DNA from: Lachnotalea glycerini
GTDB taxonomy: Bacteria > Bacillota > Clostridia > Lachnospirales > Lachnospiraceae
DNA length: 64,000 nt
Reading direction: 5' to 3'
Assembly (NCBI RefSeq): GCF_003201285.1
Contig: NZ_QICS01000005.1
Location: 203,893 to 267,892, forward strand
Part shown: one piece after another, positions 39,227-49,471 of the stretch
Layout: every line of letters starts with the position of its first letter
Position numbering within the stretch: position 1 is the stretch's first letter
The notes under the pieces: generated by a model
Told to the model about the DNA's origin: nothing
The model's database searches: none
Seen by the model: only the letters and a program-made list of their open reading frames with translations
Translations under genes and position numbers: made by a program

Positions 39227-39336
39227 TTTTATTCCCCTTTACTATCATTATACAAAGCATCGCAGCTTTCCTACAATTCAAAGTATGTAGATTAGACCTA
39301 CAAGCATTTTCATCTCATAGATCTAATTATTTTAAC

Positions 39337-39434
39337 GTAACTATTCAGTACCGTTATACCATACATATCAAATTAAATAGCAAGCTTATTGGCGCTGAAA
39401 AGTACTTCACATATTCTGGGTACTGAATAGTTAC
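39337..39434. mobile_element. 98-bp MITE-like element with target duplication
   Basis: Perfect 16-bp terminal inverted repeats (GTAACTATTCAGTACC at 39337-39352, its reverse complement at 39419-39434) flank 66 bases without coding capacity. The outer 8-mers ATTTTAAC and TTTTTAAC match in 7 of 8 positions and look like a target-site duplication. Ends beginning GTAA and an 8-bp duplication recall IS66-type elements. The palindrome could also act as a terminator for the collagen-like gene. Confidence 0.7.
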
Positions 39435-39451
39435 TTTTTAACTACATTTTA

Positions 39452-42505
<3,054 letters not shown>

Positions 42506-42535
42506 GTGTCCTCCTTCCTATCACATTACACTTAT

Positions 42536-42564
42536 ATTATAAAATTTCGGCGTAATGTAAACAA
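42536..42564 (-). promoter_or_regulatory. possible promoter of the element C recombinase
   Basis: On the minus strand TTGTTT (42564-42559) and TATAAT (42541-42536) are 17 bases apart, between the DUF6870 and recombinase genes. Confidence 0.5.
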
Positions 42565-42590
42565 TGTCGTCACGGCCTGTAAACTGGCTT

Positions 42591-42854
42591 TTACAGACCG
42601 CTTTTCTTTCGTTTGAGGAAGTCAGCAAACACATCTTGTAATGGGGGCGCGTTTTCTGAAAACTCCAGTTTTACACCCATATCACCCACACGAAAACAAT
42701 AGGGATTTTTAACCGCTTCTATAACTCTGGCCGCACGTTGTTCCTGCGGCACAGTCGTATCAAAGGTAAAGCTACTAACATCAACTAAATCCGCTTTGTT
42801 TACAGATTCTATGTCCACGCTTGCCAACTCTGATATTGGAATACGTTTCTTCAA
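42591..42854 (-). CDS. DUF6870 small protein of element C
   Basis: This 87-residue protein reads ELASVDIESVNKADLVDVSSFTFDTTVPQEQ at the N-terminus and VIEAVKNPYCFRVGDMGVKLEF later. It ends FLKRKKSGL, as does its counterpart in element B (48167-48436). It matches the DUF6870 family often found beside recombinases. The start is TTG with GGAGGGGG upstream. Being small, conserved and directly ahead of the recombinase, it is a candidate recombination directionality factor or regulator; element A lacks it. Confidence 0.75.
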   Translation of the reverse strand: MKKRIPISELASVDIESVNKADLVDVSSFTFDTTVPQEQRAARVIEAVKNPYCFRVGDMGVKLEFSENAPPLQDVFADFLKRKKSGL

Positions 42855-42896
42855 TCACAATCGCCCCCTCCTTTCCATGTATATGAAGTGCTCGGA

Positions 42897-42906
42897 TTGT
42901 CCTATG
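42897..42906 (-). promoter_or_regulatory. conserved leader box, element C
   Basis: CATAGGACAA followed within about 16 bases by CATATA stands upstream of the DUF6870-recombinase genes. The same box is at 48483-48492 (element B) and 54854-54863 (element A). It is probably part of a shared recombinase promoter or operator. Confidence 0.5.
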
Positions 42907-42916
42907 AGAAAACACA

Positions 42917-42953
42917 AACAGCCATCACTTTATCAGCAAAAGTGATGGCTGTT
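42917..42953 (-). terminator. terminator of the Rph-like gene
   Basis: AACAGCCATCACTT pairs perfectly with AAGTGATGGCTGTT; TGTGTTTT follows on the minus strand. It lies 8 bases after the gene end. Confidence 0.85.
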
Positions 42954-42961
42954 AATCTTTT

Positions 42962-45535
42962 CTACACTTTGGACCAAGTCGTCACCGTCCCTGCTGACCC
43001 ATCCACCGTTATCATTTGTCCGTTCTTGATAGTTCGTGTGGCGGTGTGTGTGGCCATGACGGCGGGGATGCCATATTCGCGGGCGACAATGCTTGAATGG
43101 CTAAGAGGGCCGCCAATGTCCGTTACAATCGCGCTTGCCAAGGCAAACAACGGCGTCCATGCAGGAGTTGTGGTAACGGCAACCAATACACTTCCCGGCT
43201 GAAAACTTTCAAAATCTGCCGGGCTGTTCAATACACAGGCGGAAGCCGTCACAATACCGATACTGGTTCCAATCCCTGTTAACACAATTTTTCCATCTTT
43301 GGACTTCTGTGTTGCGTGTGATATGGTTTTTTTGTTTTCCTCTGGCAACTTGAAGGGCGGAACATAACCCTGGTATTTTTTTAGTTCCACTTTTCGAGCA
43401 GGTATTGCTCCTCTCATATCAGATAAAGGTATATTTTTGTCCAACTGCGCTATGAGTTCTACCAATTCCGATTCTGTGAGCCAGTAAATATCATCCAGAT
43501 GTGAAATAGCTCCGCCGCTTTGGAAGCGTTTTGAAATTTCCTGAAACATACGGCGAATTATCGGATGTCCCATTCCCATCATATAAATAGCGTTTTCACG
43601 CATGGGGGCTGTTTCCTGCGCCCAATGGAGTAACTTCAGAAACAGTTTTTTACGCGTTCCACCTATCTGTTGTAAAATCACTTCTTCTGCCTTTTTTCTT
43701 CGCTTTTCAAATGTAGCTTGGCGTAAAAAAGGACTTTCCCCTTTTTCTTCTACGAATGATTTTATGGATTCAAGAGTTGGTGTAAGCGTTTCCTGCGGCG
43801 TGGAATACGCAAAATCAAATTCATAAGCGGTACGGCCAAACTCTTTGAAATACTGATTGATTCGGTTTTTCCATTCTATCCATACTTCCTGCGAAACTCC
43901 ATCTGGCACAACTGAAGACTTGAAATCTTTTACTATCTTTGTTGCCTGATTGTTTTGCAGATAAAGGGTGAGGTTGTTATTTAGCTTTACCCATTCTGAG
44001 AGGCTCCACAGGTTCTTCTCCGATTGCATAGCAATCGTATCAAACCCAAGCAGGAAAACAGAAGTATCTTTTATACCGGCTCGGTGGGCTGCTCCCTGAA
44101 ATAATTTTGTTAATAATGTTTCGCTGATAGAGGCGGCGGGTAATGTAAGCTGAATTCTTGTAAAATAAATACACGCGGCATAAAATACGGTCTGAATCCC
44201 CTCCATTATTTGATGGGCGTTCAGCGTATGCAAAGGCTTTTCTTCCCATTGTTTTATCACATCCTCAAATTCTTTTCGCGCCGCCTCCCAGCGTGCGACG
44301 CTGTTGGTGAGCGCCCGGCGCAAAGATCGAGGCGAAAGGGATTTGACGGCAATCAAAATTGGCTTTGATTTAGCAGAAAGATAGACATATCCATTAATAA
44401 TTGTGTATGCCCCATTTTCCGGTAGTAGCTTTTTCGCGCATTTATCAAACATATCTACCCATAAAAGCGCCGACGCACGGTTGATGATTTCAAGCCCAAG
44501 CGTGGCGAACAAGGGCGTAACAGGATTTGGCAAGTGTTCTGCCAGACTGCCCTTTGTGTATATCACATCCTTTTCCGGCAACGCCCATTCCGGCGTCAGG
44601 ACAGTTATGGGACGAGCCTGAACAATATACAGTTTATCTTTTTCAAGCGCCCACTCTATATCCATAGGTATTTGATAATACTTCTCAATTTTCTTTCCTA
44701 TCTGTGTCAGGCGCATAATTTGATCGCGGGTAAGAGCATGTTTTTTTCTCAACCGTTCAAGAACTGGGATTTCTTTTGTTCCATCTAAGGTGCGAACCGT
44801 CATGATCTCTTTGCTTGCCACTTCATACGATACAATTCGTTCGGCATTCTTATCCACAACGATTGTATCAGGGGTGACTAAGCTAGATACCACCGCTTCA
44901 CCAAGCCCCCATGCGGCGTTAATAATTATTTCGCTACGTCTGCCATTGATAGGGTTTAGCGTAAACATAACGCCGGAAGCATCGGAAAAGGCAAGCTTTT
45001 GTACGACAACGGCAAGCGCGACAAGCTCCTGCTTTATATCATTCTTTACACGGTAAGCAATCGCGCGAGCCGTCCACAGGGATGCCCAGCACCGCTTTAC
45101 GGCGGCAAGAACTTCATTCTCCCCTTGTATGTTAAGATACGTTTCCTGCTGTCCCGCAAAAGAAGCGTCGGGCAAATCTTCGGCGGTTGCAGAGGAGCGA
45201 ACAGCCACCGCGATGTTTCCTAATCTGGCATAAGCGGTTTTGATTGCGGCCGACACTTCCTGCGGCATTTCTCCATCATGGAAAAGCTTCCCAATCTGCG
45301 TAGATACATCTTCAAGCTGGCTGGTATTGTTGGAATCAATACCGTCCAACAGCTTATTAATGTGAGGCTGAATATGGTTCGTCTCAACAAAAATCTGGTA
45401 TGAAACAGTCGTAACATGAAAGCCATCCGGCACAGGGATGCCCGCTGTCAAGAGTTTTGATAAAGACATACCTTTTCCGCCAACTATTTCAAGAGTTGCC
45501 TGTTTATGTGCCAAAGGTAAGATATAATAAATCAT
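42962..45535 (-). CDS. rifampin phosphotransferase / PEP synthase-like enzyme
   Basis: This protein of about 857 residues has three parts. The N-terminal PEP-synthase ATP-grasp domain (about 1-315) shows IVGGKGMSLSKL, VRSSATAEDLPDASFAGQQ, DIEWALEKDKLYIVQARPI. A middle helical region follows. The C-terminal swivelling phospho-His domain has GGPLSHSSIVAREYGIPAV with the His near 814. Rph enzymes inactivate rifamycins this way; true PEP synthase has a further PEP-binding domain absent here. Control by a neighbouring TetR gene and location on a mobile element favour a resistance role, but the substrate is not certain. The ATG at 45535 has better spacing to GGAGGT than the ATG at 45541. Confidence 0.8.
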   Translation of the reverse strand: MIYYILPLAHKQATLEIVGGKGMSLSKLLTAGIPVPDGFHVTTVSYQIFVETNHIQPHINKLLDGIDSNNTSQLEDVSTQIGKLFHDGEMPQEVSAAIKTAYARLGNIAVAVRSSATAEDLPDASFAGQQETYLNIQGENEVLAAVKRCWASLWTARAIAYRVKNDIKQELVALAVVVQKLAFSDASGVMFTLNPINGRRSEIIINAAWGLGEAVVSSLVTPDTIVVDKNAERIVSYEVASKEIMTVRTLDGTKEIPVLERLRKKHALTRDQIMRLTQIGKKIEKYYQIPMDIEWALEKDKLYIVQARPITVLTPEWALPEKDVIYTKGSLAEHLPNPVTPLFATLGLEIINRASALLWVDMFDKCAKKLLPENGAYTIINGYVYLSAKSKPILIAVKSLSPRSLRRALTNSVARWEAARKEFEDVIKQWEEKPLHTLNAHQIMEGIQTVFYAACIYFTRIQLTLPAASISETLLTKLFQGAAHRAGIKDTSVFLLGFDTIAMQSEKNLWSLSEWVKLNNNLTLYLQNNQATKIVKDFKSSVVPDGVSQEVWIEWKNRINQYFKEFGRTAYEFDFAYSTPQETLTPTLESIKSFVEEKGESPFLRQATFEKRRKKAEEVILQQIGGTRKKLFLKLLHWAQETAPMRENAIYMMGMGHPIIRRMFQEISKRFQSGGAISHLDDIYWLTESELVELIAQLDKNIPLSDMRGAIPARKVELKKYQGYVPPFKLPEENKKTISHATQKSKDGKIVLTGIGTSIGIVTASACVLNSPADFESFQPGSVLVAVTTTPAWTPLFALASAIVTDIGGPLSHSSIVAREYGIPAVMATHTATRTIKNGQMITVDGSAGTVTTWSKV

Positions 45536-45537
45536 AA

Positions 45538-46143
45538 TCATTCACCTCCATCATTCATAATTCCGTGTAGAAATATATTCAACGTTTCTTCTAACATTTC
45601 TTCCGGACTAGCTGAAGGTCTGGACGTGTAGACGATTGCTATAACGGAATTAATTAACAAACGTGCCATAAGATCAGCATCCGTTTTGCGAAAGATGCCT
45701 GCTTTCACTCCATTTTCAATCACGGATTTTATAATATCTTGGTATGCGTAACGCGCTGCTTTCAGCCGCTTTCGGTATTCTTCTTCTAAGTAGTCAGATT
45801 CTGTATTTAACCACATCAGCACAGTTCTATACTGCTTTGGTACTCCAAGATGATTCAGCATGATTTTTCTAAGGCACTGTTCTGGCGAGAATTCATCAGC
45901 AATAATCCTATGAACCTTTTGAATGGTTTCTTCTATTTCTTTCTCAACTGCGTATACAACAATCTCGTCTTTCGTTTTGAAAAAATCATACAGACTGGAC
46001 TTTCCCATGTTTGCTAAAACTGCAATTTCCCGCATTGATGTTTTTTGGAATCCATTTTCAGCTATGAGGCGCAAAGCAACACCGACTATTTCTTCCCGGC
46101 GCGCTGCTTGTTGTTCGGGTGTAAGCATAATTCCTTTTGGCAT
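45538..46143 (-). CDS. TetR family repressor of element C
   Basis: This 201-residue regulator has an N-terminal helix-turn-helix (about 15-60, ENGFQKTSMREIAVLANMGKSSLYDFFKTKDEI) and a C-terminal ligand domain. ATG at 46143 (MPKGIML) follows AAGGAGG; codons further upstream fall in the operator. It overlaps the start of the Rph-like gene, so both form one operon. Two palindromic operators sit in its promoter, which points to autoregulation and drug-inducible expression of the enzyme. Confidence 0.9.
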   Translation of the reverse strand: MPKGIMLTPEQQAARREEIVGVALRLIAENGFQKTSMREIAVLANMGKSSLYDFFKTKDEIVVYAVEKEIEETIQKVHRIIADEFSPEQCLRKIMLNHLGVPKQYRTVLMWLNTESDYLEEEYRKRLKAARYAYQDIIKSVIENGVKAGIFRKTDADLMARLLINSVIAIVYTSRPSASPEEMLEETLNIFLHGIMNDGGE

Positions 46144-46160
46144 GTGACGATACCTCCTTG

Positions 46161-46219
46161 TAGCGACCAATGGTCGTTTCTTGTATTTTTATTATATAGC
46201 GACCAGCGGTCGTTTGTCA
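46161..46219 (-). promoter_or_regulatory. tetR promoter with two operators
   Basis: Two near-identical palindromes TAGCGACCAATGGTCGTT (46161-46178) and TAGCGACCAGCGGTCGTT (46197-46214) start 36 bases apart. On the minus strand TTGACA (46219-46214) and TATAAT lie 18 bases apart, with the second operator between them and the first just downstream. Confidence 0.9.
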
Positions 46220-46298
46220 AGATTAATTTTTCATTGTAAACGATACACGACAGAAAAATATTTTACTTTGCTATTCCCATATCTCGCATAGAATAAGG

Positions 46299-46330
46299 CT
46301 TTTTGCAGTTTTCCTTGATGAACTGGTTCA
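46299..46330 (+). other. attachment-site end of element C (far side)
   Basis: GCTTTTTGCAGTTTTC, then CTTGATGAACTGGTT (15 bases), then the crossover step, which reads TG on the minus strand instead of the CG seen at all other ends. A 20-bp palindrome ACTGGTTC-N4-GAACCAGT covers the junction (46322-46341). Confidence 0.65.
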
Positions 46331-46374
46331 GTTGAACCAGTGGCTCCGGTTGGACCGGTTGCTCCTGTCGCGCC
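46330..46374 (-). other. collagen-like island between elements C and B (15 codons)
   Basis: On the minus strand 45 bases encode [15 protein letters not shown], five Gly-X-Thr triplets in the frame of the collagen gene. Both sides are recombinase-element ends. It is the remnant left between two insertions. Confidence 0.85.
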
Positions 46375-46403
46375 GTTCGTATTAAGAAAACAAACTGCCT
46401 TTT
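46374..46403 (-). other. attachment-site end of element B (recombinase side)
   Basis: On the minus strand AAAAGGCAGTTTGTTTTC, then TTAATACGAA (10 bases), then CG. Confidence 0.75.
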
Positions 46404-46415
46404 AATTGGCGGGGT

Positions 46416-48092
46416 TTATCCCGCCTCTGAATGCCTGTTGACCTGTATGTATTCCTGAATCCGGCGTATATCGTCACTGTGCTTTAGCTTAACGCTGATA
46501 CTGCCGTTTTCAAATACCTTGATATGGTCAACCAGTTCTATTAAAATGTCTCTCGTCAGTCTGTCGATATTTTCGTATTTCCTGTAAGCTGATAAAAATG
46601 GGTTTTCCATGTCACCACCCTTTTCAAGCTCTGACCGTTCTGCCTTAAGGGCTTGAATAGCAGAATTTATATCCACAATCTGCTGTTCATAACCATCGTA
46701 CATCTGGCGGTAATCCTTTTGAGTAAGATTTCCGTCTTTCCAGTCCTGATAGAGTGACTGCTTGTAGTGTGCAACCTTGGCAAGCTCCTTTTCCTTTGCA
46801 GTTATTAAGCCATCCAACCTTGTTGATTGGCTTTTTCTTAGCGGAGCTTTATTAATACGTGAAATAACATCGGTGTAGGCATTAGCTACATGAACCTGTT
46901 GCCTTAGAACATACAAAACCGCCTCTTCTAAAATATTGTGTTTGATGGAGTGCTTCGTGCAGGCCGCTTTGGATTGCTCCTTATAGGTACGGCAGAAATA
47001 GTATACCGTTCCTTTTACTTCACTCCGGCACATGGACTTGCCACAATCGGCACAGCGCAGAAAACCGCTGAAAAGATAAAGCTTTTTTTCTCCGGGAGCC
47101 ATGCGCGTATCGCGTTTCAAAAGCTCCTGTACCTTGGCAAACCGTTCACGGTCTACAATAGGCTCATGGGTGTTTTCCACAATAAACCATTCTTCTTCAG
47201 GAACGGTGTCCTGAATATGGATTTTATAGCTTCGTACACGGTAGCGTCCTTGAACCATATCACCAACATAAAGACGGTTTTTCAAAATTTCGCTAATTGT
47301 CTTTGCGTTCCATAACGGCTTGTTTGTGGCGTTGGGATTTTTATACTTCATACCCTTGCTTTGCTTATACATGGAAGGGCATAACACGCCGCGTTCATTC
47401 AATGTTCGTACAATGGCATTTTTACTCATTCCATCCAGAAACCATGTAAAAATATCCCTTACCACCTCGGCTGCTTCCTCGTCAATCACAAGAGCGTTTT
47501 TGTCCTCCGGATCTTTCTTATACCCATAAGCGGCGAAAGAACCGATATGCAAGCCCTTTTCACGTTTTTTATCAAAGACCTTGCGCACATTCTCCGATGT
47601 GTCCTTTGCATGGCTCTCGTTCAAAACGCCCTGCACAGGAATACCGATGTTCATTGCGCCGTGAGGGTCTTTATAGGTATCTATGGGCTGTTGGTAGAGA
47701 GATACGAACCGCACCTGATGAATGACGAACCAATCCTCCAAATAATAGCCTTGGTCGGCGTGATTTCTAAAACTACGGGCCAAGTTCTTGACTACGACAC
47801 AATTTACTTTGCCAGCTTCAATCGCCCGGAGCATCCGTTGAAACGCAGGACGTTCATCATCCGTTGTACCACTCACTCCATCATCAACAAATTCATCCGC
47901 AAATAGGTATTTATCATCGTCGTATTGATTACTTAACCAATCCTTTAAAATAAGACGCTGGTTGTGGACGCTTTCCGACTCGTCAAATCCCCTTGAATCC
48001 TCACGGGAGAGACGAATATAAAAGGCTACGTTCCAAACTCTGTTTTTGCTTGTTTTCGGCAGTAGCTTCTGCCGGGCTTTTGGCCTTGCCAT
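46416..48092 (-). CDS. large serine recombinase of element B
   Basis: This protein of about 558 residues has the same domain order as the recombinase of element C: catalytic domain with FYIRLS (Ser29), recombinase domain with AAYGYKKDPEDKNALVIDEEA, zinc ribbon CADCGK near 340, coiled coil and DUF4368-like end (IELVDHIKVFENGSISV). Instead of the usual VKDLSRLSRN the catalytic domain has VKNLARSFRN, as in element A. ATG at 48092 (MARPKARQ) follows GGAGG. Its 3' end abuts the element end. Confidence 0.92.
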   Translation of the reverse strand: MARPKARQKLLPKTSKNRVWNVAFYIRLSREDSRGFDESESVHNQRLILKDWLSNQYDDDKYLFADEFVDDGVSGTTDDERPAFQRMLRAIEAGKVNCVVVKNLARSFRNHADQGYYLEDWFVIHQVRFVSLYQQPIDTYKDPHGAMNIGIPVQGVLNESHAKDTSENVRKVFDKKREKGLHIGSFAAYGYKKDPEDKNALVIDEEAAEVVRDIFTWFLDGMSKNAIVRTLNERGVLCPSMYKQSKGMKYKNPNATNKPLWNAKTISEILKNRLYVGDMVQGRYRVRSYKIHIQDTVPEEEWFIVENTHEPIVDRERFAKVQELLKRDTRMAPGEKKLYLFSGFLRCADCGKSMCRSEVKGTVYYFCRTYKEQSKAACTKHSIKHNILEEAVLYVLRQQVHVANAYTDVISRINKAPLRKSQSTRLDGLITAKEKELAKVAHYKQSLYQDWKDGNLTQKDYRQMYDGYEQQIVDINSAIQALKAERSELEKGGDMENPFLSAYRKYENIDRLTRDILIELVDHIKVFENGSISVKLKHSDDIRRIQEYIQVNRHSEAG

Positions 48093-48166
48093 ATATCCTC
48101 CATTCCTGTTGCTTAACACCTATTTGACGTAAGGCAGACAATTTTGTCGATCCTTAAGGGAATAGG

Positions 48167-48436
48167 TTACAGACCACTTTTTTTGCGGAGGAAAAAGTCC
48201 GTCAGCAGATCACCAAGAGCCGGTCCTCCATCGGTAAACTCTATTTTAACACCCAATTGACCATATCGGAAACAATAAGGATTTTTCGTTCTTTCGATGA
48301 CCCGTTTCACGCGCTCTTGCTTAGAAAGACTGTTGTCAAATTGAAAGTCCTGTACATTTACAAGTACATCTTTATTTATGGTACGAAGGTCAACGCTTTT
48401 CATAGCGTCTAATTGCTCTATTGTAATCATAATCAT
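48167..48436 (-). CDS. DUF6870 small protein of element B
   Basis: This 89-residue protein is a close relative of the one in element C: EQLDAMKSVDLRTINKDVLVNVQDF, VIERTKNPYCFRYGQLGVKIEF and the shared end FLRKKSGL. It is located 75 bases ahead of the recombinase. ATG at 48436 follows GGGGGAACC. The two copies at matching positions suggest a role in element control rather than cargo. Confidence 0.78.
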   Translation of the reverse strand: MIMITIEQLDAMKSVDLRTINKDVLVNVQDFQFDNSLSKQERVKRVIERTKNPYCFRYGQLGVKIEFTDGGPALGDLLTDFFLRKKSGL

Positions 48437-48482
48437 GGTTCCCCCTTTATATAGGCATGATTATTTATATGCTTCTTTCAGA

Positions 48483-48492
48483 TTGTCCTATG
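48483..48492 (-). promoter_or_regulatory. conserved leader box, element B
   Basis: CATAGGACAA with CATATA shortly after, as upstream of the genes in elements A and C. Confidence 0.5.
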
Positions 48493-48509
48493 TGGATAAG
48501 AGAAGGGTT

Positions 48510-48636
48510 GCACATGTCACCAATCTGGCGATAGGTGATTTTCCACTTGCATTCGTGCGCATTGTGTTTTTATTTCATACGTGGAATCAAAGCTTTTATA
48601 CTTTACCACAACAAGGTCTTTCCTATGAAAATACAA
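48510..48636 (+). repeat. dispersed structured repeat, copy 3, inside element B
   Basis: It contains a short hairpin (TCACC...GGTGA), the core GCATTCGTGCGCATTGTG (48549-48566), and a degraded second module (TTTATTTCATACGTGGAATC ... TTCCTATGAAAATA). It sits between the ABC gene terminator and the DUF6870 gene leader. Confidence 0.7.
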
Positions 48637-48637
48637 A

Positions 48638-48673
48638 GAGCGGCGGCTTTGATTCATTTCAAAACCGTCGCTC
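48638..48673 (-). terminator. terminator of the element B ABC operon
   Basis: On the minus strand GAGCGACGGTTTTGA pairs with TCAAAGCCGCCGCTC (one mismatch), followed by TTTGTATTTT. It lies 36 bases past the ATPase gene. Confidence 0.75.
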
Positions 48674-48708
48674 CTTGCTTATATGTCTACCTTCAAAACA
48701 AAACGCAC

Positions 48709-49467
48709 CTAAATACCCACTGCTGCCATTCCAGCGAGCACCGTTTCGCATCTCGCCTTCCTATCCCTGCCATTGAACTTTTGCAGCGTTAGCTCGGAAG
48801 CGATGTTCCCGTCCTTTGTAAACAAAACCCTGTCAGCCATGGCCGCGACTTTTGTGTCATGAGTCACAAGTAATATGGCTGTGCCTTCCTTGTTGATGTC
48901 AACCAGTAACTCCATGATTTCCTCTGCTGATTTTGAGTTAAGTGCGCCGGTCGGCTCGTCAGCAAAGAGAATCTCCGGCTCATTCATTAAGGCGCGGCAG
49001 ATACCAGCTCTCTGGAGTTGACCGCCCGAAACCTCCGTGGTATCCCTGTTTTCAAGTCCTGCAATCCCCGCTTTATTCATTAGCTCCTTTGCCTTTTGCG
49101 CGAGCTTCGCGGTATCCTTTTTCCCCTTCTGGGCGGAGGGAAGGATGATATTATCCAATAGATTCAAATTTCTCAACATGGTGGGCTGCTGAAAGACAAA
49201 ACCCATTTTAGTTCTGCGGACATCCGCAAGCGCGTTTTCGCCGAGCTTGGACAGCTCAGTATCGCCAAATTTCACCATTCCACTAGTAATCTCATCCATA
49301 CCGCTGAGGGCGAACAGCAGTGTGGATTTCCCCGAACCGGACGGCCCCATTACGGCAACAAACTCGCCTTTTGCTATTTCTACGTTTACTTTGTTCAGTG
49401 CTTTGGCCTGCTCATTGCCCTTGCCAAATATTTTCACGATATTCTTACCAGTAATAATGTTACTCAT
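48709..49467 (-). CDS. ABC transporter ATPase of element B
   Basis: This 252-residue MacB/BceA-type ATPase has Walker A GPSGSGKST near 43, signature VSGGQLQRA near 147, Walker B ILFADEPTGALNS near 165 and H-loop THDTK. It pairs with the FtsX-type permease that ends four bases upstream. Such exporters, next to a VanRS-like two-component system, commonly give resistance to cell-wall-active peptides. The C-terminal tail beyond FTKDG is slightly longer than usual. Confidence 0.9.
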   Translation of the reverse strand: MSNIITGKNIVKIFGKGNEQAKALNKVNVEIAKGEFVAVMGPSGSGKSTLLFALSGMDEITSGMVKFGDTELSKLGENALADVRRTKMGFVFQQPTMLRNLNLLDNIILPSAQKGKKDTAKLAQKAKELMNKAGIAGLENRDTTEVSGGQLQRAGICRALMNEPEILFADEPTGALNSKSAEEIMELLVDINKEGTAILLVTHDTKVAAMADRVLFTKDGNIASELTLQKFNGRDRKARCETVLAGMAAVGI

Positions 49468-49471
49468 ATGG

